NCBI GenBank assembly: GCA_029706075.1
Contig: JAINUG010000015.1
Location: forward strand, 1,645,715-1,709,714
From: Aldrovandia affinis
Lineage: Eukaryota; Chordata; Actinopteri; Notacanthiformes; Halosauridae
DNA: 64,000 bases
Reading direction: 5' to 3'
Under the pieces are notes generated by a model that had not been told where the DNA came from, ran no database searches, and was given only the letters and a program-made list of their open reading frames with translations. Below are positions 25,002 to 37,201 of the stretch, piece after piece; position 1 is the first letter of the stretch, and each line of letters starts with the position of its first letter. Made by a program: the position numbers and the translations under genes.

Positions 25002-26779
25002 TTTCTGCTAAGTAAACAGCTTAATACGTCCATGACAACCAGTGCACATGTCATGAGACCCTGCACTGCAACTGGACTCTCCAGACTTGCTGCAGAGATA
25101 GTGAAATTTGAACACCCTTTCAAATCCCTCTATCTTTGCTGCCATGAAGGGTAATGATGATGCATTTCTTCTTCAAACCAGGAACTTGCTGATGCGCAAT
25201 AGACATAACAACAACTTTATAGATATTGTTTCACAAATATATATCGTGGATTCATGTAAAAATATGAACATTTCATATTTCCCTTTCCCTTTAATGCCAT
25301 GTACTGGAACAGTCCTTTTAAACTAAGTGAAATTAGTCTTTCAAAAGGGTTTTATGTATATAAATACGTAGATATTAGGATGTAAGACCTTGCATTGAAG
25401 TGCACTGTTGACTGTGTGCTTTTAACGTAGACGTCGTACAGCAGTAATGTATAGGAGTTACATAAAGCTTATGGCGAGGCACCTCTCAGCCAATAGAAAT
25501 GAGTTACATCGCCATTTCACAGAGAGAGCAGGGAGGCGGGCCAACCCACAGCCATCAGTTTGTGATGATTGACAGGTATTGCACTGAAAATATGGACTGT
25601 AAGATAATAGGGGAAGAAGAGGATGAGCAAGGATGAGGATTTTGCCCCAAACTGTGCAAAAGGACCACCACGCCTCCCAATAACGTGGGATCTTTGGTGC
25701 GCCTAATTTCACAAGGCCACCTCCTCCTCCTCGGGCAAGGCAGTGTGGAGTTGCAGCGCATACAGCATGTCAGTGACAATGCCGTGGAAAAGAGAGGTTT
25801 GAGGTGAAACGTGTCCAGGGCCTTCCCCTGCTGCACTGTGAAGAAGGGACTGAAACCAACGCCACTGAACCACACAGAACAGGCACACTGCCCCCTGAAG
25901 GGGACTCGAATTACTGCACTCCTCAGCACGCCCTCGGATTTGTTCGGGGCGCTGCAATCTTTCATCGTGACTAAACTCATCGTTCGCACACCTCAATCAT
26001 GGGACGAATGCGATTTCGGCGTAGGTCAACGTCGGAGAGTGATTTCAATGTCAGGATTTCATCCTTTATGAAGCATGCATTCTCCTGATACACGAGCGGC
26101 TTGCCCTTCCTGTTCATTGGGCTCAACGAAGGGATCCATCAGACCTGGAAAAGGGAGGAGCTGATGCGGCATGCCTTTTCCTGCCTCGAAAATGGGATGC
26201 TGCTGCCACCTAGTGGCATGGTATGGTATTACAAGAAGGGCAGCGCAAACATGGTCCTGGGGAGAACGAACCAGTGTGTCCTAGTTTTCTACCAAGCAAC
26301 AAGAACAAAAAATTCCTGATGTGGAACTAAAATAACACAATTATAAATTCATTTTTTCCACAAGCTTTTCCCCAAAAGGCCACATTATTCAGGCTTTGTG
26401 TAGCAGAACTTGCTAATCCATCAGATGACTTTTTGGACAACTAATGTGATACAATGTAACTGATGTGACACACTTTCCTTTAATGAGAATTTAACAGTTG
26501 GATTTATAAAACCGAGAATCACACATGCTGAGTCCTAAATACTGAAAGTGTGGACATCTCATTACTGAAACTTAACACCTGCCTATGGGGGGAAAATGCT
26601 AATTGCAAGGAGCTCAATGTACATTGTTAGAATCACTTTAAGTGTAAAATCATAGAGACACTTAAATGCATGTCTGAAATGATCTTTAATGATTAACCAC
26701 ACACAATGCTTCCCAAGGAATTTGGGCAGCTCTGTCCTACAGTATTCCATTATATGTCGACCGTTTGCCTGGGACATGA

Positions 26780-27875
26780 TGGACCGTACATCCGTAACTC
26801 ATTTGATATATTATCCCTGAAAACGCGATGGTTTCCGCATTCCCAGACTGCCAAGAATCTGGGTGTAGTCCATGACGATATCACTGCTCACAGAGGAACA
26901 TCACACAGAGCTGTCGGTTCTTTCTGTACAATATCCACCCATTTCACAACGCATGCTACCCGGCTCATAGTCCAGGCCCAAGTGTTGTTCCAACTGGACG
27001 ACTGCGACTCCTCTCTTTGCCGGCCTCCTCACATGTACCATCAGACCTCTCCAGCTCTCCAGAATGCTCCTGCTCATCTTGTCCACAACCAGCCAAAAAA
27101 ACGCCTCTCCTGGTCTCCTTTCACTGGTTGCCAGCTTTGGCCAGGACAAAATGCTAAACTCTGGTCTCGGCCTATGGTGCAGCAAGAGGAAGTGCACCCT
27201 CATGCCTCCAATCTATCTTCAACTCACACTTCTGTCAGACCACTCTGTCCTGTGACCTCCGCTCGTCTTGTCACCCCTTCCTGGAAGGGACAATCAATCA
27301 ATCGAACGTATTTGTATAGTGCATTCTTCAAGACATCGTCACAATACGCATTACAGCAGACCCGACCTGAAACCTCCAACAAAGCAGAGCCTAGGGCAAC
27401 AGTGGCAAAGAAAAACTGCTAAGGTGGAACAAATAGGGAAAAAAGTGTGTGAATGAACCAGCCAGAAGGGGGAGCCCATCCTCCCCTGGCCGCCTCGGGG
27501 TCTGGGTCTGTAATAACCAACAGCGGCTAATGAAGGAAGTTAGGGTCACGGCTATTCTCGATTCTGGAACAAGCTCCCCACTGCAGTCAGGACAGCCGAG
27601 TCATTGCTCATACTCCGCGGCAGACCAAAAACGCACCTCTTCAAACTGCACCTTGGTTCAAGCTAGCCATTCCCTCAAACTAAATCCCCAATGCAACGTA
27701 ACACCATTCCCTCAAACTCCCCTTTGCGGCTGCTATGGCCCTTTAACAAAATGTGATGTTATGTAATGACACGTACGTGTAACTAATGTCTCAGAATCGC
27801 TGCTGCTTGTTGCTTAACCTCTTTTGCACGCACTTTTGTAAGTAGGAAAAGAGCCTCTGCTAAATACCTAAGCGC
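26780..27875 (+). mobile_element. L2-type LINE remnant (RT C-terminus and 3' end)
   Basis: The plus strand encodes SQTAKNLGVV, THATRLIVQAQVLFQLDDCD and related stretches of an L2 (CR1-superfamily) reverse transcriptase C-terminus. After a nested repeat come codons KEVRVTAILDSGTSSPLQSG and a degenerate tail GTAAGTAGGAAAAGAGCCTC. A 238-codon open frame (26706-27422) runs across the RT remnant and into the nested repeat but contains shifted stretches and lacks the catalytic core. It is a dead 5'-truncated copy. Confidence 0.82.
27287..27530 (+). repeat. Dispersed teleost repeat nested in L2
   Basis: It begins with CAATCAATCAATCGAACG and TATTTGTATAGTGC, continues with GGCAACAGTGGCAAAGAAAA and GGGGGAGCCCATCCTCCCCT, and ends near 27530, interrupting the L2 sequence. 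I recognise these phrases from a common fish repeat whose class I cannot name. Confidence 0.65.
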
Positions 27876-30041
27876 AAATGAAGTCTTCTTATCGAAATAA
27901 TGGTGATAATGTACATTTAGGTATGATTACACACTTGTCGAGAAGGTGCCTTTTGAAAAACCTGCGCAGACAGACAGAGTGCCGGGTTTATGGTTCTGCG
28001 AGTGAAGCTGTGCTATCTAACTGTTGTAACTGAATAAACCAGCTGTTAATTTTAATTGAATTGTAAGTTGTATATTTTCATGAAGGTTGATCCACCAGAT
28101 TGCTCTGCCTATCAACGAATTCAGAGATTTCTTTGATAATTGCTATCCTGTGTAGTAATTATTATACTTATATCAAATAAATATAGTTTACATGTAGGAT
28201 AAGTGAGGGGTTTTAACATGTAATACCACTTGTGTTCAGTATTCAGAGTGCTGAACTTTAAACAAGGGCATTTGAAAGTTTTTCCATCAGACCATTTTTA
28301 TTCTAACTTCACTGTTCCGACACACTGGTTCTTAAAATATGTGCAAAATCTTAGAGACACTTTTTTTTTTGGACTCTTGGCACTGAATTGAATTAGTCAA
28401 CACTACTCAGTTATGGGAACCAGACAGACCCTTTGATATTCTGCACATCCTCTGCAATGCATGGAATGTTCCACTGGGAGGCAGCAGAGATCTAGGATTT
28501 GACCTTTTGATTTTGTGAAAGTCAAGCAGGGTTGCCCGATTTGAGGATTAAAAATATAGCTAATTTCAAGGTTGCAGGTAAAAAATGAATGGGAGTACAG
28601 ACTGGGGATTTTAAAAGGTGGTATGTGGTAAAACTCTTCTTGACAATGTGTATGGGAGTCAATTCAAGTGGAATAATTTTTAGAGACATATTTTGACTAA
28701 GAAAAGCACATGTATCTGGCAATTACACATTTGTTTTGGACTGCAATGGTTTACACCTTAGATGAATGTGAACAGGGGGTGTTGGTTTCATAAAAGGTGA
28801 TGCCTATACTTCAATAACGAATTACGGGTATAATCACTGCAATATGAAAACAGACCACCTGTTACAATCATGAATTCATAAGGTTTAAACACCGTCTCCA
28901 CACTGTGGAACAAGCTTGTAAGGCTACACAGAAATGTACAGTAGCTACAATACCTCGAAAATAATGAAATAATGAAATAATTTCATCTACGTGCTACAAA
29001 ACGCTATTCTGCTATTCATGTATGCATTTGTTTATTTATCAATAATGCTTGACAAGCAGTACTTTTGGGTGGCATCATCTACACTCTGCGTTTGTGTTAG
29101 CCTACACAATCACTGTAAAAGTGCATTATCGACAACTCCACTCCGCCTAATGTGCAGTTTATTGCAATTCTTACAAAAGAAACGCTCAGCCAAGGCTGTT
29201 GGGATACATGCTTGGTCACATTCACACGACAGCTCGTCATTCTTCATTCGTAAATAAGCGAAAAGAAAAGAACAAGCGTGCCTCCTCAGGCCCAAATAAA
29301 CAATATCCCCCCCATGGTAATATTGGCCATCCATCATATGAAAACCCTGCGTTACTCTGAATTACACACAGAAGATTCTATGCGTTTTTTTGAGCTGGCT
29401 CAAAAAACATTGCGGCATGCACTGAATGTCTGGACGAATGATCCAAAGGCTGATCGTTTGTGTTTGATCGTGGTTACGGGCCCTTTCGTTTATTTATTTT
29501 TAATCTTACCAACAGCACTTTATCGAGGTCTTTTTACATGCCTATGCATTTTTTTGTACTATTCATTAATTGATCGTCTTGTATGTATTTTTTGGTTTGA
29601 GACCTCTGACAGAAAATTCCCATGTATGCATTTTTAATACCAACAAATGGAAATACATTTTACTTGACTGGCTCAAAGGCATGCCACTCTTTCTGCTGTA
29701 GGCACATACTTGTGAGAAGGATGCACAAATACTGTAGCAATTAAATTAAGCCGGTTGCAAACTGCTTTCACATGCACATTTTCTTCAAATGGAATGTTTA
29801 TTGGTCGGTCTTCAGACACTGAGGCGAAGGCGAATGAGAACTGCTGTCCGTAAGTGGAGTAAGTGGGGATTCTTTAATGCAAAAGGACGTTTACATGCGC
29901 TAAGCCCGCTAATTTCGTATATTAAAGGTCAGTTTATGACACTCATGCATTGTCCACAGGCCCATGCTCTTGCGATGAATCAAACCAAGAATGTAAGACC
30001 TGGATTTTCTGTGTCGTACAAGGTGGAGGAATTAATATAAT

Positions 30042-30125
30042 ATGATGTAATATATGCCATTTAGCAGACGCCTTTATCCAATGCGACTTACAGTAGTGAA
30101 TGCATACGTTTTTCAGTATATGTGC
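30042..30125 (-). mobile_element. SINE tail, 5'-truncated
   Basis: On the minus strand it matches the last part of the SINE at 11004-11150, including the GGATA stem-loop (30075-30079) and TCTGCTAAATGGCATATATT. The tRNA head is missing; the sequence breaks after CAGTATATGTG, where a CAGTGGCGGAAC motif starts. Confidence 0.8.
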
Positions 30126-30175
30126 AGTGGCGGAACTAGAGTTTTATACATGGGGTGGCCAAAGCTACTTCAGGG
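30126..30175 (+). mobile_element. Possible hAT-like end
   Basis: CAGTGGCGGAACTAGAG resembles the terminal repeat of some hAT elements and abuts the SINE break. No opposite end or transposase was seen, so this is weak. Confidence 0.35.
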
Positions 30176-30394
30176 GATCCATAGACCATGACAGAAAATG
30201 AGTGTGTAACCCTAACCTGGCATCTAAGGAGCATGAATGAATCCTATGATTGCTGATTAGAGGTAGAAGTGATAATCCACTTAACTCAGAGTTCTTCAAT
30301 GTGGCAGATGGTGTAGTCCACTAGGGTTACTTCACTAGAATGCTTTAACATACTATGAATAGCCAGTGTCTCCACCTGGGAACTGCAGCTCAAT

Positions 30395-30395
30395 T

Positions 30396-30431
<36 letters not shown>

Positions 30432-30472
30432 TCACACACACACACACAGACACAGACACAGACACAGACACA

Positions 30473-30505
<33 letters not shown>

Positions 30506-30529
30506 ACTGTACTGTACTGTACTGTACTC
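30395..30529. repeat. Compound microsatellite (CTTT)n(CA)n(GTACT)5
   Basis: CTTT units (30396-30432) are followed by CA with an internal CAGACA block, then five perfect GTACT units (30504-30528). Confidence 0.97.
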
Positions 30530-32296
30530 ACATACTGGAGAAACTTGGGTCACTCTGTTTTCATGAATATATAATCTGGGTCTATAAGTGTTGAACATCC
30601 TAAATATTTTCAGAAAATAAAGCTCAAGCACCAAGGAGATAAAATAGCTTTTGTGTGTGACATTATTTGCATTTTAAGCATTTGCATAGTTCATTTATGG
30701 AAGTAAATTTACAAAAAAACACACTGAAATTTGACATACCAGGTATGACCAACTTGTACAGACCTCAAACAATATGTCTGACTGAAACACAAGATGTGTC
30801 TGCACAACAGTTCCCTGAAATTATTACAAGGTTGTATTTATTCAAAACATTTCTCAACAACAACGCCTATTTAACATACAGTAAGTGCATTTTTGTTTGT
30901 TACTCATGCTTACATATATTTTACAGGCTTTGTTGTAACTTATTTGTTGTCCTGTTAGTTACATGTAGAACAAAATGGTAATATTACTTTAACCCCCATT
31001 ACTTTTCAACCTCTATTTCTCAGCCAATTTACACTGAATTATCTTGATCTTCTGGGACATCTTTATCCTCCTGAGACCCAGGAAAAAGAAAGTGTTTTAA
31101 TTTCGATTTTTTTACATTAATTAAGTGGTAAAAAACACATTGCAAAGTTTTTTTTTTTTAAACGTAACTTCATTAACATTTTACAACACTTCATTAATGT
31201 CGATTGTGCCTCTGTCATAGAGCTGTCTACTAAAAAAATTGAAATTATGATATTATTATGATATGATAACATAAGTACAAAGTTGGCGAGGCAACACCCC
31301 CCCACATGTGATATCATCTTAAAGCTACAGTTGTCCTCTCTAAGGAACATCAGGACTCAATAGAGTGACATCTGTAGTATGGGAGGACTTAGCAAAAACA
31401 TAATGTGCACTACAGTGCACAAAAATGAATTGCCGGGTCTTGGGAGGATAAGTAAGGGTTCAATTAGAAAACTACACTTTCAAGTTTTTCTTGAAGTTTT
31501 CTGTTTGCACCTGATCTGCCTGTTTGTTCTTCTTTAAAAAGAAGTCTGATATCTGTCCCTTTCTTTTCATGATTGTCTTAATTTACCCTAAGCAAAAATA
31601 AGACATTACATCTAAGCATCCAATTACCCACATTTTAGTCCAATCTCAATCTTAATTACAAAACTAACATAACTGTACCTTAAAATCAACTACCAGCCTA
31701 AGTTACTAGTTCGATCATGGCTAGCCCTACTCTGCAGTAGGTAGCTATAATTTCTTACACATTTAAGACAGCAAACTAGATGGAACCATGAATGTTTTAG
31801 GGGGCTATCTGCAAATTGTGGTAATCTTTGGAGTAACGTTAACAGATTGATAATAACAATTGAGGTTAAATGTGCGTGTGTAATGTTTTAGGGGGTATTT
31901 ACTAAATGTAATTATGCAAATGAATACAGCTGAAATATATCTATTAAAAGTGCATGTGGTTTTAACCCCAAATAATATGGCAGGCAATATCCTCTTGATT
32001 TCATGATATGGGAATGGGCACTTGAAAATTAAGGAGCCCATAGGTTTTTTTTGACCATTTCTATATTTGTTTTTCAGACATTTCAAAAATATCTGTTCCA
32101 GTAGGAGATTCTCTTTCCATTCAAATTGTAATCCCTGATATTTATAATGTCTCCATGACAGCAATTACATTAGCAGCCATGCCAATGCCAGGAGAGCCAG
32201 CCATGCTCTCCTGTCTGATCCAAAGTTAAGACAAAAACAATTATTTTCACCAAACTGCAGCCAACCCTATCATATCACGTTTACATCACTACATCA

Positions 32297-33428
32297 TACA
32301 GTAGGCTCCGTACTTTATTCATACCCTTGATAAAGATGAACAAAAGAGATCGTATAAAAGAAACTATATAAGTAATGAGGTATATTTTATGCTCAAAATG
32401 CATTGGCACAAACCACAATCGAACAGTTGGACAAATTATAATATTTTCCCAAGAAAAATCAAGAATCACAAATATTCACACCCGTTATCAGTACTTTGTG
32501 GTTCCTCCCGTGGCCATTATAACAGCAGGTAGTCACCTTCTGTAGTGTCGTATGAGGTTATGGAACTTTTGGGGGGATCTTCAACCATTCCTCCATGCAG
32601 AATTGTTATAGTTCCTTCATTTTTGGGTTGACTGCTTTTTTGAGTTCAAATCAAATGTTCAATTGGATACAGGTCTGAAGACTAAGATGGCTAAGTCAGG
32701 ACATGATCTTGTGCTCTGTCAACAATTTCTTAGTTTCTTTGGACGTATGTTTGAGATCATTGTCTTGTTGGAAGGTCCATCTGTGGCCAAGGTGTAGCTT
32801 CCTGGCAGAGGGAACAAGGTTTTTGGACAAAATGTCTTGGTACATGCTGGAGTTCATGGTTCCATCTATTTTAATAAGGGCCCCAGGGCCTGTGGATGCA
32901 AAAAAAACTTAGCCAGGGTATTTTGGGGATCTTGAACTGTGCCCCTTGGACTTCTTTTTGCCTCTCAAACCATCCATCTCACTACACGTGGGGGCAAGAT
33001 AGACTTGCATCCTCTATCTGGCAGGTTAGCCACTCTTCCAGTGGCCTTAAACTTCCTAGTAATTGACACAAGAGTGGAAAGCAGTATCTTTTAACTTTTT
33101 AGTTTTTTGTAGCCATATCCTGATCTGTAGAGGTCAATAACCTTTTGTCAGATTCTTTCAGGGAGTTCTTTGCCTTTCACCATGATGATGGCTGACCACG
33201 GAATTTCAAATGTGTGTTTCCTCCTTTTCATACCGTAGGGAAACAGGATACCATTGTAGGCCACTGTATAGTTCCATAACCGTCCAATAAACTTAAAATA
33301 AGTTGTATATTTATGAAGATTTGTTTTTGTTGGATTCATTTTTTTATACTTTATACATTATATAGTTTATTTTATACTCTTTTGTTCATCTTTATCAAAG
33401 GGTGTGAATAAAAACAGAGCCTACTGTA
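32297..33428 (-). mobile_element. Tc1/mariner-type transposon with both ends, inactive
   Basis: The ends are TA|CAGTAGGCTC and GAGCCTACTG|TA, so TA target duplications are visible at 32297-32298 and 33427-33428. The terminal inverted repeats extend about 70 bp with mismatches. On the minus strand the transposase remnant starts near 33184 with MVKGKELPERI, then a stop, then QKVIDLYRSGYGYKK. Later pieces include IDGTMNSSMYQDILSK (about 32840-32880). The middle of the gene is shortened and several frames are broken. Full-length relatives are about 1.6 kb, whereas this is about 1.13 kb. Confidence 0.88.
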
Positions 33429-34135
33429 TATTGCAGGGCAGTTGGTGGTTAAAAAGGGGAAATGTTCATCAGGATGTCATGCAAATGTCATCAGGTTCTC
33501 GTTAATGGGGTTGATGAATGATGTTGGGGGTTTCCTGAATCGAGCTTGGTTGCAACTGCATGTTCGTACAGTCAGAAGACAGATGTGGGTAGTGACGGAA
33601 TGGATTTACAGTACATACCCAATGTCCTCATGCCTTTAGAGAAAAGCACTTGTCTGAGGAGGATTTCATGAAACGTAGAGCATAAAGCAACACAACTACT
33701 TATTATAGCTCATGAATGTAGTTTATCCGTCAATTACCGATCAGTATGTTGCATGATTGGGCATTGTTGTGTTTAAGCGAATGTTGAATGCACTGTTGGA
33801 ATCACCTGTTATCAGGAGTTAAAGAGCAAGGGTAAATACTGTATACTACCAGAGGCATAGACTGTCTTGGTCATTCATATATATCGGCTATTCTGTGTGC
33901 TGTCCTGGTGCTAAAGGTGCAAGCCCACAATGTAATCAATTGGCTGAGATATTTGGCGAGGATATCGCAAAGTATAGCTCCGTAAGCTGTCAAATTAAAC
34001 CCAGACTGGAAAAAAGGCAGTCTGGCACTCTTTCAGCATGTTTCATTTCACACTTTGTTGTAAGGCTATTTTGTTTGAATTCATTTTTGCACAGGTGATT
34101 TCATGGACAAATCTTGTGCAATTTCCCACCTCCAT

Positions 34136-34192
34136 TCATCCAAGTTGAAGGTCTCAAAACCAAGTCCCTGACTTATTTTGTACAATTCAATG
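34136..34192. repeat. 55-bp diverged repeat, copy 1
   Basis: It contains GTCTCAAAACCAAGTCCCTG and TTTTGTACAATTC and resembles 36138-36190 in the same orientation. Its origin is unknown; it is probably a fragment of a dispersed element. Confidence 0.55.
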
Positions 34193-34218
34193 TCTACGGT
34201 TTCCTCAGCAATTTCCAT

Positions 34219-34219
34219 G

Positions 34220-34271
<52 letters not shown>

Positions 34272-34466
34272 TTGGGTGAATGTGTGCATTTCTGTGTGTG
34301 TGTTTGGGTGAGTGTGTGCATTTCTGTGTGTGTGTGTGTGTGTTTGGGTGAGTGTGTGCATTTCAGTGTGTGTGTGTGTTTGTTTGGGTGAGTGCGTGCA
34401 TTTCTGTGCGTGTGTGTGTGTGTGTGCATGTGTGTGTGTGCGTGTGCCTTTCTGTGTGTACTTGTG

Positions 34467-34501
<35 letters not shown>

Positions 34502-34505
34502 TGTG
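34219..34505. repeat. GT/CA array beside exon 5
   Basis: (TG)n blocks alternate with a variant unit containing TTTGGGTGAGTGTGTGCATTTCTGTG-type phrases about every 45-60 bp. On the PRKCB sense strand it is CA-rich and begins about 105 bp after the exon 5 donor. Confidence 0.95.
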
Positions 34506-34609
34506 TATGAGAGTGTGCATGTGTTAGTATGTGGTATGTGCATGAACACGTGAGCACATGCATGTGCGCGACACCGTAGTCAGCAGACCGCAGCAGCAGC
34601 GTGACTCAC

Positions 34610-34738
34610 TCGAGACAGTCAGCACGTTGTTCTTGATCTCGGCGGTGATCTGGATGCGCCCCCTCCGCTCCGTGTGGTCAGTCCCACAGAGGCTGGGCAC
34701 GTTAGCCACACACCGCTTGTGGATGTTCATCACGCAGT
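34610..34738 (-). CDS. prkcb: PRKCB exon 5: end of C1B and start of C2
   Basis: This 129-nt exon has an acceptor ending GTGCAG and the donor GTGAGT. Two bases finish a split codon (C|AC, His), 42 codons follow, and one base is left over. It reads [18 protein letters not shown], then [19 protein letters not shown], then VLTVS. It completes the C1B finger (CX2CX4HX2CX7C) and opens the C2 domain's first beta strand. HKRCV and [14 protein letters not shown] are beta-like; alpha has HKQCV and GMDHTEKRGRI. One oddity is that the CX2C spacer reads D-H, where human alpha and beta have D-T. About 105 bp downstream of the donor the sense strand enters a CA-rich array of nearly 290 bp (34219-34505). Confidence 0.97.
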
Positions 34739-34754
34739 CTGCACACAGGGAGAG

Positions 34755-34975
34755 AGAACATTACGTTACATTACAGGCATTTAGCAGATGCTCTTACCCA
34801 GAGCAACTTACACAGTTCACATACAATACATTTATACAGTTGGATATGAACTGATGCAATTCAGGTTAAGTAGCTTGTTCAAGGGTACAACGGCAGTGCC
34901 CCGCCCAGGGATCGATCTTGCATCCTTAGTGTTACAACCCCAGTGTACCGCACTAGAGCCTTGCACGTCATGTAA
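34755..34975 (-). mobile_element. tRNA-derived SINE with L2-like tail, diverged
   Basis: It is related to 1763-1981: shared phrases include TTCAGGTTAAGTA and CAAGGGTACAACGGCAGTGC on the plus strand. On the minus strand the tail reads GTAAGTTGCTCTGGGTAAGA, then ATCTGCTAAATGCCTGTAAT and GTAACGTAATG. The loop is GGGTA instead of GGATA and the B box is degenerate. It lies 17 bp upstream of exon 5's acceptor in the sense direction. Confidence 0.78.
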
Positions 34976-35499
34976 CGTCACGTCACAACACAACACATCA
35001 CAGCACATCACAACACAACACTACCACACCCAGGCGCACAAAACACAAGCCCATCCAATAACGCTAAACGCCTCCTGTATCAGAAACACTTTTAAATGGA
35101 TTCAGTCACACTGCCTTGGTAAGTGGAAGAAGAGGCTGGCTGTAATGTCACTGATCAAGTTGGGGACCGTACAGCCAGGGACTGAGCTGAAGAGGCATCT
35201 TTAGTGCTTAATTGCAGGGGAAAGTTTAAACAGCACACCACTTGTTTCTGCAAAATGCCAACACCCCGCACGTTTTGTGAGAACACAATAGAAATTAAAG
35301 CAGTTGATGTTCCAACTCCACTAGACCACGGCCTTTTAATCTTTCATGAGCAAAATGGACGCACACAAGACAGGGAGTTGCAACTGATAGTCTGGTGATA
35401 GACTGGGCTGAGGAGAGAGAACAAAGCAGACCGCAGTCCATCTCTCATCACTGCACAGCACCCTTTCACTGAGGTAAGAGGATCACTGAGCAGATTAAG

Positions 35500-35639
35500 A
35501 CACAGACACACACATAGGCATAGGCGCAACACACACACACACAAGCGCACAGACTCTATGCACACACTCTCACACACTTACATCTATACACATAGGCACA
35601 CACAATCAAATAAAGTATGAAGAAACACACATGCTCAAA

Positions 35640-35677
<38 letters not shown>

Positions 35678-35816
35678 TACACTCAAGCACAGATACACAG
35701 ATACACAGACAAACAAACAGACAGACAGACACACATGCGCACATGCACATACAAAGACAAACAGACTGACAAATATACAGACACGCATATAAATGGACGC
35801 AGACACACACATGCAT
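35500..35816. repeat. CA-rich microsatellite/minisatellite
   Basis: (CA)n blocks mixed with ACAGATACACAGA and GACAGACAGACA phrases. On the sense strand it is GT-rich. Cys/Val-rich reading frames across it are artefacts. Confidence 0.93.
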
Positions 35817-36095
35817 GTGGCCCTGCTCAGCTCGCACTGAGAGGTAAGAGCCTGGGAAGTGGGAGAGTGTGTGAAGGGACCGGTGATTTGATACGGACAG
35901 CGAACAGACATTTAAGGCGAGTTTGGTCTCAAACACAGGAGGAGAAATTCCATCCAGGTAATTATAGCTCCCCACGGTGTTACAGCAGCTATAACAAAGC
36001 TGTGTTCTGTTACAGGTAAGAAGAGGGCAATGGAAATAAAGGGGGGTGAGGGAGGTGTGAACCATAATATTGCAATTACTTTATGTTTTGGCAAG

Positions 36096-36137
36096 TAATA
36101 ATAATAATAATAATAATAATATATTATTATTATTTAG
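36096..36137. repeat. (AAT)n followed by (ATT)n
   Basis: About nine AAT units meet four ATT units at ATAT, so the tract can fold on itself. Confidence 0.95.
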
Positions 36138-36190
36138 TCCAAGGTGCAAGGCCTCAAAACCAAGCCCCACAATTATTTGTACAATTTGCT
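36138..36190. repeat. 55-bp diverged repeat, copy 2
   Basis: It contains GCCTCAAAACCAAGCCCCAC and ATTTGTACAATTTG and resembles 34136-34192. Confidence 0.55.
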
Positions 36191-37173
36191 CAATAAAATA
36201 TGATATTATAACAATTTATTCACAGAAAAGGAAAAGGTTTAAACCACTTAAGACTAATTCTATTGGCATACTGGACTGGAACAGAAACTGTAGTTAGTCT
36301 ACCGTTCTCTGTGCGGCAGATGCGGTAGGATTCTTTAATGACTACAGAATCAGAGCCTTACTTTCAGGCTCCGTCCAGAAGATGGCGCCGTCTACAACAG
36401 ATTGCACAGGGAACTCATTCATTTCTCACTTGGACCAAAGGGGAAAGTGCCCCCTACTTGCCCGTTTGCACCAGTTCCACCCAAAAAAGTAGGAGTGTAC
36501 CTTGATTGTGTAATAAAGCATAGCAACATAATTACTCTGAATACCTTGAAACCGTTTATATATTATGAAGGTCAAGGTCTGCTTTTAACTGCTGAGATCA
36601 GCACACTGCATAATGACACACTGCACATTGTCATTATACGGTTTGTGTTAGCACAGCTGTTAGAAACGTTAGCACTGTTCATTGCTAATAAGATTGGTTA
36701 GGCATGCTTTACATTCTGAAACGGGGCTTGGATTAGCAGAACAAAGCAAAAAAACCTACAAAGCATTGCAAGCATTAAATGTGCTACAAGTTTTGGATAT
36801 TGTACTGCAGATTCCTAATAACACCTAAACCATACAGTATCACTGCAGACTGTAAAGTAACAGTCAGTACTGCATGTTGGTCATTAGATGTCACTGTAAG
36901 ACAAGTTCAAAAGAAATAAAACACCACCGTTAACTTCAAATTCCTTAGTGTTGTGAGCCCCGATATTGTGCAGTTTAACACTGCCATTTGCAATGCAACC
37001 ATTATTGCAGTTTTAGACATCAGACAGCAGTGAAATCAGTTTACATGTATTTTGGCAAAAGGGGAAATACCCAATCATATACATCTGGCTTTGTGTTTGA
37101 ACCAGATGAAGGATAATGCATCTGATATGTGCGATACACCTTTATAAGTTCCCGTTACAGCGCAACGGGTTGA

Positions 37174-37201
37174 AGGTCAAAGGTTAAAAGGTCAAAGGTC
37201 G
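37174..37201 (+). promoter_or_regulatory. Two DR1-type nuclear-receptor-like motifs
   Basis: AGGTCA-A-AGGTTA (37174-37186) and AGGTCA-A-AGGTCG (37189-37201) are direct repeats with one-base spacing, the arrangement bound by HNF4/RXR/PPAR-class receptors. They lie 7-35 bp inside intron 4, next to the exon 4 donor. Function is inference only; they may also be a chance tandem duplication of 15 bp. Confidence 0.45.
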
